NCBI GenBank assembly: GCA_017527945.1
Contig: JAFXPL010000009.1
Span: 1-27,939, forward strand
Source of the DNA: Bacteroidales bacterium
GTDB taxonomy: Bacteria > Bacteroidota > Bacteroidia > Bacteroidales > WCHB1-69
Direction of reading: 5' to 3'
Length of the DNA stretch: 27,939 nt
Both the position numbers and the translations under genes were made by a program. Positions 16,842 through 27,192 of this stretch are shown here, piece by piece; position 1 is the first letter of the stretch; each line of letters opens with the position of its first letter. Under the pieces are notes generated by a model. It searched no databases, had not been told where the DNA came from, and worked only from the letters and a program-made list of their open reading frames with translations.

Positions 16842-18071
16842 CTATTCGAACTGCACCGCCTTCACCGGCGAGATTTTCCGACTGATAACCCATGCCGGCA
16901 CGACCAGCACGAGCATACAGGCGGCGAACACGCCGAAATTCAGCAATAAAACTTGCCAAAACTCGAACTTGATCGGGACAAAGTTCACGTAATAGGTGTC
17001 TGGGTTCAGTTTGATGAAATGGAATCTTTGCTGCAGCAAGCCAAACCCGAGCCCTATGACATTGCCGATAAGCAACCCTTTCAACAAAGTGCCGCCCGCC
17101 ACAATGAGGAAGGTCTGAACCACATGTTTTGTCTTCATTCCCAGGGTTTTAAGAATTCCGATAAGTTTGGTGTTCTCCAAAATGATGATGAAAAATATCG
17201 ACATCATCGTAATCATGCAAACACAAGTCGTGATGATCAACAGCACGGAGACGTTGGTGTCGAACAGGGCAATCCAGTCAAAGATTTCGGGATAGATTTG
17301 TTTTACAGTTTCAGCTTTCAAGTTGATATCTATTTGATGATGAAGCTGTTCTCCAACTTCATCCATCATGCTATAGTCGCGGGTAAGCACCTCAACGCCA
17401 CTCACTTGCGCCGAATCCCAATCATTCAACTTTTGCACGTGCCGCAAATCAACCAAGGCGAACTTCGTATCGTATTCAGGCAATCCAGTCTCGTAAATAC
17501 CTGACAGCGTAAAGCTTCGTTGTCTCGGCGGATCCTGCACAAAATAGGTGCGCACCTTGTCGCCGACTTTGATTTGCAACTTGTCGGCTAACCGCTTGGA
17601 AAGGATGATGCGGCTGTCCGCTACACTGTCGTTCAACTGTAACGTGTCACCTTCCAGCATGTTGCGTGCGAATTCACGACCGTTAAACGACTTGTCCACC
17701 CCTTTCAGCACAACGCCTTCCACCTGGTCAGCCGTCTTGATGATGCCCACTTTAGTGGCGTAAGGCTGCATCGAGACTACCTCAGGATGGCTGAAAACGT
17801 CATGTAGAAGAGTGTCGTTCAACATGATAGGTGTTTGTTCGTAGGAATAATTTCGGTCGTAATGGGAGATACGGATGTGCTGTCCCATGGCCACCACTTT
17901 GTCTTCGATTACCTGTTTGTAGCCGGCGGTCACTCCAATGGCAATCAACATGATGACCACACCGAGCGATACCCCGAACACCGAAAGCCGGATGATGGGT
18001 TTCGAAAATTTGTCGCCCTTATCACGCAGGATACGGCGAGCCAACTGCCAGTGGAAGGAAAGTTGTGACAT
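16842..18071 (-). CDS. FtsX/LolC-LolE-type ABC transporter permease
   Basis: A 409-residue inner-membrane protein with the four-helix layout of LolC/LolE/MacB permeases: TM1 at about 26-50 (SVFGVSLGVVIMLIAIGV), a periplasmic MacB-like domain at about 51-265, and TM2-TM4 at about 274-298, 316-346 and 372-396. The N-terminal FHWQLARRIL and the cytoplasmic ILKTLGMK, the coupling helix after TM2, and the C-terminal ISPVKAVQFE are characteristic of lipoprotein-releasing permeases. It probably helps to move lipoproteins out of the inner membrane toward LolA. No LolD-like ATPase gene is next to it, so the ATPase must be encoded elsewhere. It is convergent with gldG, six bases apart, with no terminator hairpin between them. 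An inverted repeat lies just upstream of its start; no TAnnTTTG promoter was found there. Confidence 0.85.
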   Translation of the reverse strand: MSQLSFHWQLARRILRDKGDKFSKPIIRLSVFGVSLGVVIMLIAIGVTAGYKQVIEDKVVAMGQHIRISHYDRNYSYEQTPIMLNDTLLHDVFSHPEVVSMQPYATKVGIIKTADQVEGVVLKGVDKSFNGREFARNMLEGDTLQLNDSVADSRIILSKRLADKLQIKVGDKVRTYFVQDPPRQRSFTLSGIYETGLPEYDTKFALVDLRHVQKLNDWDSAQVSGVEVLTRDYSMMDEVGEQLHHQIDINLKAETVKQIYPEIFDWIALFDTNVSVLLIITTCVCMITMMSIFFIIILENTKLIGILKTLGMKTKHVVQTFLIVAGGTLLKGLLIGNVIGLGFGLLQQRFHFIKLNPDTYYVNFVPIKFEFWQVLLLNFGVFAACMLVLVVPAWVISRKISPVKAVQFE

Positions 18072-18086
18072 ATATATTATAACCTC

Positions 18087-18160
18087 AGCTTTTAGCTATT
18101 GGCTGTTAGCTGGTTATTCGTATCCGAAAGCCAATAGCCAACAGCTAATAGCTAAAAGCT
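18087..18160. repeat. Long imperfect inverted repeat in the permease-pta spacer
   Basis: Left arm from 18087 begins AGCTTTTAGCTATTGGCTG; the right arm, 18131-18160, is its inverse with two substitutions in the first 24 positions (GGC/AGC and TAG/TGG exchanged). Each arm is itself built of AGCTATT/AGCTGTT-like units. It lies between two minus-strand genes, 16 bases from the permease start. No T run follows, so it is not a standard terminator. It looks like an intergenic repeat element. Confidence 0.75.
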
Positions 18161-18183
18161 GTATCCGATAGAAAATGGGGGTG

Positions 18184-18230
18184 AATAAAAATACACAGTA
18201 GAGGCAGGACTACCCCTGTCTCTGCTGTGT
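18184..18230 (-). terminator. Probable terminator after pta
   Basis: A 15-bp hairpin, ACACAGTAGAGGCAG (18193-18207) against CTGTCTCTGCTGTGT (18216-18230). Read on the minus strand it begins 11 bases after the pta stop and is followed by ATTTTTATT. On that strand two A-C mismatches interrupt the stem; on the plus strand the same pairs are G-T wobbles. Confidence 0.65.
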
Positions 18231-18240
18231 AGGTTATCGA

Positions 18241-19248
18241 TTAGAACGTGTTGCCGGCGGCTTGGCAAGCGGTGATGGCCACGAGGCTGACAATATCCTC
18301 GACGGAGCAGCCGCGGGAGAGGTCGTTGATGGGAGCGGCCATGCCCTGCATGACGGGTCCGATGGCTTCAGCGCCAGCGAAGCGCTGCACCAGCTTATAA
18401 GCGATGTTACCAGTCTCTAACGACGGGAAAACCAATACGTTAGCTTTACCTGCGACGGGACTGCCGGGAGCCTTTTGCGCACCCACGGACGGGATAATGG
18501 CGGCATCAGCTTGCAATTCGCCGTCAATCACAAGGTTAGGATCCATCTCCTTGGCGATGCGGGTGGCATTCACCACTCTATCGACCAGTTCGTGTTTGGC
18601 GGAACCCTTGGTGGAGAAGCTCAGCATGGCCACGCGCGGCTCGATACCGGCAATGGTGCGGGCGGTTTGGGCCGTGACCACAGCAATCTGGGCGAGCTTG
18701 TTCTCGTCGGTGTTCGGATCGGCGGCGCAGTCAGCGAAAACCATCACACCATCGTCGCCCCACTTCTTGTCTTGGAAGCACATGATGAAGGCACCGGAGA
18801 CCACGGAGATGCCGGGCAGGGTCTTCACAATTTGGAAGGCGGGACGGAGCACATCGCCCGTGGCGTGTTGGGCACCTGTGACTTCGCCGTCAACGTCCTT
18901 GTTCTTGATGAGCAGAGTGGCCAAATAGAGCGGATCTTCCACTTTCTTGAGCGCCTCCTCCATCGTCATGCCTTTGTTCTTGCGGATTTCATACAGCATA
19001 TTGGCGTAAAAATCCTTTTTGGGGTTGTCCATCGGGTCGATGATGTCGGCCTTCGCGATGTTCTTCAAGCCCCATTCAGCAGCCTTGGCCTCAATGTTGG
19101 CCCTGTTGCCCAAAAGCGTGATGGCAGCATAGCCGTTCTCGATGATGATGTCGGCAGCTTTCAAGTTTCTTTCTTCTTCGCCCTCGGCCAAAACGATGCG
19201 CTTGTTGGCCTTCTTGGCGTTCTCTTTGATTTTTTCGATGATGTTCAT
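18241..19248 (-). CDS. pta: Phosphate acetyltransferase Pta
   Basis: A 335-residue short-form Pta, which converts acetyl-CoA and phosphate to acetyl phosphate in the cytoplasm; with acetate kinase this gives ATP and acetate. The N-terminal RIVLAEGEEERNLKAA, GEVTGAQHATGDVLRP (about 120-135), KTLPGISVVSGAF (143-155), MLSFSTKGSAKHELV and VLVFPSLETGNIAYKLVQR are the family's conserved blocks, and the length matches single-domain Pta proteins (about 325-335). The C-terminus GCSVEDIVSLVAITACQA is also standard. The gene stands alone: the acetate kinase gene, often adjacent, is not seen on either side. A TATATTTG -7 element lies 67 bases upstream and a hairpin with a T run follows the stop. Confidence 0.95.
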   Translation of the reverse strand: MNIIEKIKENAKKANKRIVLAEGEEERNLKAADIIIENGYAAITLLGNRANIEAKAAEWGLKNIAKADIIDPMDNPKKDFYANMLYEIRKNKGMTMEEALKKVEDPLYLATLLIKNKDVDGEVTGAQHATGDVLRPAFQIVKTLPGISVVSGAFIMCFQDKKWGDDGVMVFADCAADPNTDENKLAQIAVVTAQTARTIAGIEPRVAMLSFSTKGSAKHELVDRVVNATRIAKEMDPNLVIDGELQADAAIIPSVGAQKAPGSPVAGKANVLVFPSLETGNIAYKLVQRFAGAEAIGPVMQGMAAPINDLSRGCSVEDIVSLVAITACQAAGNTF

Positions 19249-19314
19249 TGCTTGTTTATATTGTTTATTGTTTATAAAGTTTACAAGTTTATGGCTTGCA
19301 TTTCAAAAAGTCGG

Positions 19315-19322
19315 CAAATATA
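19315..19322 (-). promoter_or_regulatory. -7 promoter element for pta
   Basis: On the minus strand this reads TATATTTG. It lies 67 bases before the pta start. The leader between them is rich in TTTATTG/TTTATAAAG-like repeats. No well-spaced -33 TTG was found. Confidence 0.55.
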
Positions 19323-19451
19323 CGTTTTTTATGGTTTTGCGGCTCGAACACCAAAATTCTGCGAAATGCGCCACCCTTTCTTTACAAATAATTGTTAATA
19401 AGATTTTATAATTTAGTGATTGCGAAATCCTTGCGAAACTTAAAAAACCAC

Positions 19452-19482
19452 TTGACAACAAGGCTTTTCCGATGTATTTTTG
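19452..19482 (+). promoter_or_regulatory. Promoter for the acidic-protein gene
   Basis: TTG at 19452-19454 and TATTTTTG at 19475-19482 with a 20-base spacer form one of the best promoter matches in the window. It lies 20 bases before the ATG at 19503 and excludes an in-frame upstream start at 19392. Confidence 0.78.
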
Positions 19483-19502
19483 TAGCACAAAATTTTAATA
19501 CT

Positions 19503-19958
19503 ATGAAAAAGAAAAATGAAGAAAATTTGCCCGAACAGGGTTGCGGCGCAAAGACGCCTGCGGAAAATGCGACAACGAATGAAGTTGTCAAGAATGAAAC
19601 GGTCAATGAAGAGACTGCCGTAGAGGATTCAGAGGAAGAAGACACTCTTGATCAGGATGGGGAAATGGAACTCCATGCCTCCAAGAAGGACTTCCTGCTC
19701 TTTATGCACAAGCTTCTCCGCATGATGAAGGATGTCGTCTTTCTGAGCAGGAGCCTGCATGATCTCGAAAAGGATCCAATCTTCGACATGTTGCTGGACC
19801 TCAGCATGGTACATCTCAAAGAGATGAACGATTCTTCTATGAACCAGGAGGCCTCAGACGAAAATGATGACGACAGCGACAAAGAGGACAGCTGCGACGA
19901 CGACGACGTCATCTCAGAAACACTTATCAGCTTGAAAGTAAAGAAGTTGAAAAATTAG
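19503..19958 (+). CDS. Highly acidic protein of unknown function
   Basis: A 151-residue protein I do not recognise. It has three parts. Residues 1-58 are polar and Glu/Thr/Asn-rich (EDSEEEDTLDQDGEMEL). Residues about 59-110 form an amphipathic, Met/Leu-rich helical core (KKDFLLFMHKLLRMMKDVVF, then LHDLEKDPIFDMLLDLSMVHL). Residues 111-151 are an Asp/Glu/Ser tail (DENDDDSDKED, CDDDD) ending in a basic, hydrophobic LISLKVKKLKN. No signal peptide or membrane helix is seen, so it should be cytoplasmic. The start is fixed by the promoter 20 bases upstream. It is transcribed alone, divergent from pta and convergent with era, with a strong shared terminator. The two acidic tails could be disordered and bind cations or basic proteins; no function can be assigned. 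Confidence 0.75.
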   Translation: MKKKNEENLPEQGCGAKTPAENATTNEVVKNETVNEETAVEDSEEEDTLDQDGEMELHASKKDFLLFMHKLLRMMKDVVFLSRSLHDLEKDPIFDMLLDLSMVHLKEMNDSSMNQEASDENDDDSDKEDSCDDDDVISETLISLKVKKLKN

Positions 19959-19984
19959 CGACTGTTTTGTTCTGAACTATCTTT

Positions 19985-20055
19985 GCAAAAAACTGCGGAA
20001 AAACGGAAACAGACAGGAAAATTTCTGCAACTTTCCGCCTTTCCGCAGTTTTTGC
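19985..20055. terminator. Bidirectional terminator between the acidic-protein gene and era
   Basis: A hairpin of about 24 bp: left arm GCAAAAAACTGCGGAAA continuing to 20009, right arm 20032-20055 ending TTTCCGCAGTTTTTGC. The arms end in A and T runs, so it can terminate on both strands. It lies between two convergent genes. Confidence 0.88.
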
Positions 20056-20065
20056 ATTGCTTTCC

Positions 20066-20980
20066 TCAATCCCCTAAAGAATAGCCGAAGCGTTTCATCT
20101 GCAGCTCGTTGTTGCGCCAGTCTTTGAGGACCTTGACGGACAGGTCGAGATAGACGTGCTTTTGCAGGAAATCCTCGATGGACATCCGCGCGTCGGTGCC
20201 CAGTTTCTTGATGGCCGAGCCCTTGCTGCCGATGATGATGGCCTTCTGCGTGGAACGCTCCACGTAGAGGGTCGCGGCTATCCGTACAATCTCAGGCTCC
20301 TCCTTGTAGCTCTCCACCACCACCTCCACGCTGTACGGGATTTCCTTCTTGTACTGCAGAAGGATCTGCTCGCGGATGAGCTCCGACACGAAGAAGCGCA
20401 TCGGACGGTCGGTGAGGGCATCTTTCGGGAAGTAGGGCGGGCATTCGGGCAGCAGCGCGATGATGCGGTCGCGCACCGCCTCGATGTTGACTCCCTTCAA
20501 CGCGGAAATGGCAAAGACATCGGCATCCGGAAAGATCGTTTTCCAGTGTGCCTCCGATTCGGCAACCTGCTCCGCCGTGTATTTGTCGGTCTTGTTAATA
20601 ATGAAGACGACGGGGATTCCCATTTTGTTGATTTTTTCGACCAGTTCCTCGTTGTATCGGGTTTCGCCGCATTCGATGAGGTAGAGGATGATGTCGGCAT
20701 CCTGCAGAGAGTCGGTGACGAACTTCATCATGTATTTCTGCATCATGTAGGCGGGGTCGAGCACGCCCGGCAGGTCGGAATAGACGATCTGGAAGTCATC
20801 GCCGTTGACGATGCCCTTGATGCGGTGGCGGGTGGTCTGCGCCTTGGAAGTCATGATGGAGACCTTCTCGCCCACCAGTTGGTTCATCAGCGTGCTTTTG
20901 CCCACGTTGGGGTTGCCGATGATATTGACGAAGCCCGCGCGGTGCGGGGTATTCTGGGTGTTTGTATATTGGTTGTCCAT
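20066..20980 (-). CDS. era: Ribosome-assembly GTPase Era
   Basis: A 304-residue Era GTPase, which binds the 3' end of 16S rRNA and acts in 30S maturation. G1 is IGNPNVGKST (21-30), the switch region has SKAQTTRHRI (45-54), G3 is DLPG (69-72) and G4 is NKTD (129-132). A C-terminal KH domain (about 215-290) contains IIIGSKGSAIKKLGTDAR and FLQKHVYLDLSVKV. The length is normal. The initiating ATG lies 12 bases after the stop of the lpxH-like gene, so the two are probably co-transcribed. G3 reads DLPG rather than the more common DTPG. The gene ends just before the shared bidirectional terminator. Confidence 0.96.
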   Translation of the reverse strand: MDNQYTNTQNTPHRAGFVNIIGNPNVGKSTLMNQLVGEKVSIMTSKAQTTRHRIKGIVNGDDFQIVYSDLPGVLDPAYMMQKYMMKFVTDSLQDADIILYLIECGETRYNEELVEKINKMGIPVVFIINKTDKYTAEQVAESEAHWKTIFPDADVFAISALKGVNIEAVRDRIIALLPECPPYFPKDALTDRPMRFFVSELIREQILLQYKKEIPYSVEVVVESYKEEPEIVRIAATLYVERSTQKAIIIGSKGSAIKKLGTDARMSIEDFLQKHVYLDLSVKVLKDWRNNELQMKRFGYSLGD

Positions 20981-20992
20981 AATGTTCGATGT

Positions 20993-21739
20993 TTAGAAAT
21001 GTAAAATAGGCTCGGTGTCCTCTGTGCCAAAGGTCACGTAGCTGAAATGCTCCAGCCAGTCGCCGGTGTTGAAGAAAAGGTAGCCTGGCGCAAGCTCGTA
21101 ACGCATAGGGATGTGGCGGTGCGCGAAAATAAAGCACTCGACATCCGTTGTCTGCAGCAACTCACGGGCGAACTGTACCTGGAACTCGTCCTCCCCTTTG
21201 AAAACGAACATGCTTTCGTCGTGGGAGTTGCGGCTCTTTTCGGAAAAGAACCGCGAGATGGCGAACGATTGCCTCGGATGCAACATGCTGTACAACCGCT
21301 GGTTGAACTTGCTGTTGAAAATCCGCTTGATGAGCAGGTATTTGCGCTGTTTGCCGCCCAAGCCGTCACCGTGGCCCACGAAACAGCGGTGCCCGTTAAT
21401 GTTCACCAATCGTGCCTCATGATAGACGGCAGCGCCGAAGGTCTGCGTGAAATAATCCTCCACCCACATGTCGTGATTGCCCGTAAAATAGTGAATCTGA
21501 GTGCTTTGCGTGTGTAACTCTTTCAGACAGGCAAACAATGTGACATACCCTTTCGGCACCACGTCGCGGTATTCGAACCAGTAGTCGAAAATGTCGCCTA
21601 AAAGAAACAAATGGCGTAGTTCAGAACCTTGACTCTTCAGCAATTGCACCAATCGCAATTCACGTTCCTCGCTGGCGGCATCCGGCGGGGTGCGGAAATG
21701 CGCGTCCGACACGAACAGACAGTTGCCGTGGAGTTCCAT
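20993..21739 (-). CDS. lpxH: UDP-2,3-diacylglucosamine diphosphatase (LpxH-like)
   Basis: A 248-residue calcineurin-like metallophosphoesterase, probably the lipid A pathway enzyme that cleaves UDP-2,3-diacylglucosamine to lipid X and UMP at the inner face of the inner membrane. Metal-binding motifs: SDAHF (D12, H14), LGDIFDYWFE (D49), TGNHDMW (N88, H89), GHGDG and FAHRHIP near the C-terminus. The GDIFDYW signature and the KYLLIKRIFNSKFNQRLYSMLHP insertion (read in parts) are typical for Bacteroidota LpxH-like proteins. A GTG ten codons upstream (21769) is in frame, but the -7 element at 21781-21774 would place transcription start close to that GTG, so ATG 21739 is chosen. era follows 12 bases downstream. 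Confidence 0.85.
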   Translation of the reverse strand: MELHGNCLFVSDAHFRTPPDAASEERELRLVQLLKSQGSELRHLFLLGDIFDYWFEYRDVVPKGYVTLFACLKELHTQSTQIHYFTGNHDMWVEDYFTQTFGAAVYHEARLVNINGHRCFVGHGDGLGGKQRKYLLIKRIFNSKFNQRLYSMLHPRQSFAISRFFSEKSRNSHDESMFVFKGEDEFQVQFARELLQTTDVECFIFAHRHIPMRYELAPGYLFFNTGDWLEHFSYVTFGTEDTEPILHF

Positions 21740-21773
21740 CGTATCATAAAGCGGAGTTGTTTTTTTCACGCGG

Positions 21774-21781
21774 CAAAGATA
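21774..21781 (-). promoter_or_regulatory. -7 promoter element for lpxH-era
   Basis: On the minus strand this reads TATCTTTG. It lies 34 bases before ATG 21739 and only 4 bases before an in-frame GTG at 21769, which argues against that GTG as start. No good -33 element is seen. Confidence 0.6.
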
Positions 21782-21955
21782 CGAATTTTAGGCAGAGAGG
21801 CGCACTTACATCCAAAAGTTCCAACTCTTTTCGTGAAATTAGGATACATTCTTACAACGGGGACAAGATGATTGAGAACATGACGGTTTTTATTGAATTA
21901 TCGTTTTTGCATAATATTCAACAAATCAATACAATACGCCATGCTCGACATAGGA

Positions 21956-21986
21956 TTCACAATCTTGCGGGTCACAAGATTGTGAA
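21956..21986. promoter_or_regulatory. Perfect 12-bp dyad upstream of the beta-galactosidase promoter
   Basis: TTCACAATCTTG, seven bases, then CAAGATTGTGAA: a perfect inverted repeat ending 16 bases before the TATTTTTG element, thus covering the -33 region. A T tract begins five bases after it. It could be an operator for a regulator, or a terminator hairpin of an unseen upstream transcript. Confidence 0.55.
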
Positions 21987-22002
21987 CTATCGTTTTTTTT
22001 TT

Positions 22003-22010
22003 TATTTTTG
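22003..22010 (+). promoter_or_regulatory. -7 promoter element for the beta-galactosidase gene
   Basis: TATTTTTG directly follows an 11-base T tract. It would give a leader of about 120 bases before ATG 22138. A weaker TGTTTTTG at 22101-22108 is an alternative. Confidence 0.5.
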
Positions 22011-22050
22011 CAGCATAAATCCAACATTATCCGGATAAGGGCAGTGTTGA

Positions 22051-25956
<3,906 letters not shown>

Positions 25957-26052
25957 ATTTTGGCATTTGTTTATTGTCTAATGCGTGTTTTTGATGATTT
26001 GAAGAAAAAACATTTTTAAGAAATTTTAAGACATCACCAATTGAAAAAAGTA

Positions 26053-26060
26053 TATTTTTG
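26053..26060 (+). promoter_or_regulatory. -7 promoter element for the lipoprotein pair
   Basis: TATTTTTG lies 69 bases before the ATG at 26130. The leader is A-rich. No -33 element at proper spacing is visible. Confidence 0.5.
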
Positions 26061-26129
26061 CACCTTGAATTAAAAGGCAAAGATAGAAAGTAACAATCAA
26101 TAATTATTAACCCAAAAAAATTCAAAGAA

Positions 26130-26678
26130 ATGAAAAAAACATTAAGCGTGCTGGCTATTGCAGCCATGGTTATGTTAACCGCATGTACTCCCCAACAATC
26201 CGAGACCCCTATCACGGATGTTTTGAAATCCGCCAAGAAGGGTTGGGTGATGACCTCCGTTAAATCCGTTCCCGCATACGTCCTCGAATCCGGCGTTGCC
26301 CTCGACGAGCTTTATGCTGACGGTGACTATGAGCACAACACGGGCTTCTTCTATGCTGCTGAAAAGGACGACGCTCTCATCTTTGGTGAAAATGGCGTCC
26401 TGACCATCGATCCCGGCACGGTTCTTCCTGAAGACGGTTCTGCTTACCAGAGCACTGTGGTCGCTACCTATTCCGTTGACGAAACTGCTCAGGAAATCCT
26501 GCTTCAAATGCCTTGGGAATACAACGACGACTTCACTGGCTACGATGCAAACTTGGAGAAGTGCACTGTCCAATCCTTTGATTCAAAGCAGCTGGTCATC
26601 AAATACACCAGAAACGACGACCAGAATCCCGCCAAGGCTCAGAACACTTTCACCATCACCTACGTTCCCGCCAAGTAA
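26130..26678 (+). CDS. Small lipoprotein, lipocalin-like, function unknown
   Basis: A 182-residue lipoprotein. The signal peptide MKKTLSVLAIAAMVMLTAC ends in the lipobox LTAC with Cys19. The mature part has a helical start (ITDVLKSAKKGWVMTSV) and alternating strand-like segments (ALIFGENGVLTIDPG, QSTVVATYSVDETAQEILLQM, KQLVIKYTRND, NTFTITYVPAK). This pattern, with the opening 'K-GW...' segment and a final strand ending, resembles the lipocalin-like small lipoproteins frequent in Bacteroidota, whose roles are mostly unknown. The mature protein is acidic. It sits 37 bases before another lipoprotein gene on the same strand and has its own -7 element, so the two probably form one transcription unit. 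No export partner or surface retention signal of the usual Lys-Asp-Asp-like acidic type is visible right after the Cys (TPQQSE). Confidence 0.72.
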   Translation: MKKTLSVLAIAAMVMLTACTPQQSETPITDVLKSAKKGWVMTSVKSVPAYVLESGVALDELYADGDYEHNTGFFYAAEKDDALIFGENGVLTIDPGTVLPEDGSAYQSTVVATYSVDETAQEILLQMPWEYNDDFTGYDANLEKCTVQSFDSKQLVIKYTRNDDQNPAKAQNTFTITYVPAK

Positions 26679-26715
26679 TTAAACCGAGTTTTTTATCACT
26701 TAAATTCCGAATAAA

Positions 26716-27093
26716 ATGAAAAAAGTATTTTTAGCAGTTCTGTGCGCAGGTCTTTTCTTCGCCTGCGGTAACAAGAAAGCCCAAGAAACCGAAGCTTTGA
26801 TGGACACCGTTCCTGCTGAGGTTGTCGCGGAACCCGTCGCTGAAGAAGTTGTTGCGGAGCCCGTCGCTGAAGAGCCCGTCGCCCAAGCAGCCCCGGCCAA
26901 AAAGACCACCACGACTCCCAAGAAAAACACTACAACTACAGCCCCCGCTTCTGCTGCTCAAAAAGTGGACAACAACGCTTCGCTGAAGGATCAAGCCAAA
27001 AAAGCGGGCACTAATGTTGCCGGTGCCGCTATCGACAAAGCTGAGACTGAAGCCACCAACACCATCGTGAACAGCGGTAAAAAGAAAAGATAA
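26716..27093 (+). CDS. Low-complexity Ala/Pro/Glu/Thr-rich lipoprotein
   Basis: A 125-residue lipoprotein. The signal MKKVFLAVLCAGLFFAC carries the lipobox FFAC with Cys17. The mature protein begins GNKKAQETEALMDTV, then has a Val-Ala-Glu-Pro tandem repeat (residues about 34-57), a Lys/Thr segment (KKTTTTPKKNTTTTAP) and a more ordered, possibly helical end (ASLKDQAKKAGTNVAGAAIDKAETEATNTI) before a basic tail GKKKR. The extended acidic then basic, proline-rich arrangement suggests a flexible spacer spanning the periplasm or binding the cell wall, but this is inference. It lies 37 bases after the previous lipoprotein gene and is followed by a strong terminator. I do not recognise the family. 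Confidence 0.7.
   Translation: MKKVFLAVLCAGLFFACGNKKAQETEALMDTVPAEVVAEPVAEEVVAEPVAEEPVAQAAPAKKTTTTPKKNTTTTAPASAAQKVDNNASLKDQAKKAGTNVAGAAIDKAETEATNTIVNSGKKKR
26818..26871 (+). repeat. Two 27-base tandem repeats in the lipoprotein gene
   Basis: Units 26818-26844 and 26845-26871 both encode EVVAEPVAE and differ at three positions, all synonymous third-codon positions. A partial copy encoding EPVA follows. Confidence 0.85.
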
Positions 27094-27111
27094 TCCTCTT
27101 TGTGTTGGATA

Positions 27112-27146
27112 AAAAAAGGTGTTCGAAAGAACACCTTTTTTGTTTT
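27112..27146 (+). terminator. Terminator after the lipoprotein pair
   Basis: AAAAAAGGTGTTC and GAACACCTTTTTT form a 13-bp stem closed by a GAAA tetraloop; further Ts follow after one G. It begins 18 bases after the stop. Confidence 0.92.
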
Positions 27147-27157
27147 AAAAAAAAGTG

Positions 27158-27165
27158 TACTTTTG
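27158..27165 (+). promoter_or_regulatory. -7 promoter element for apt
   Basis: TACTTTTG lies 27 bases before the ATG at 27193. A TTTG at 27139-27142, within the terminator tail, is 15 bases upstream, somewhat close for a -33 element. Confidence 0.6.
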
Positions 27166-27192
27166 TGCAAAATTTTTCGAGCACAGAAAGTA

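Noticed and set aside
18475..19398. 307-codon open frame on the plus strand
   Set aside because: Antisense to pta; rich in His, Gly and Asp with no recognisable domain. The pta blocks explain the sequence.
19392..19502. Earlier in-frame start for the acidic protein
   Set aside because: It lies upstream of the well-spaced TTG/TATTTTTG promoter.
19978..19985. TATCTTTG promoter-like match
   Set aside because: It abuts the bidirectional terminator and faces the era 3' end. No gene follows on that strand and no -33 element fits.
20156..21004. 282-codon open frame on the plus strand
   Set aside because: Antisense to era, whose GTPase and KH motifs are complete.
21868..22038. 57-codon frame on the plus strand in the lpxH/galactosidase spacer
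   Set aside because: It runs through the dyad and the T tract, has no recognisable motif and no promoter of its own.
26818..26871. Possible CRISPR or satellite repeat
   Set aside because: Only two direct units without spacers, in frame within a lipoprotein gene.
27100..27192. Earlier in-frame start for apt
   Set aside because: The extension crosses a terminator hairpin and the apt -7 element and adds 31 residues foreign to the family.
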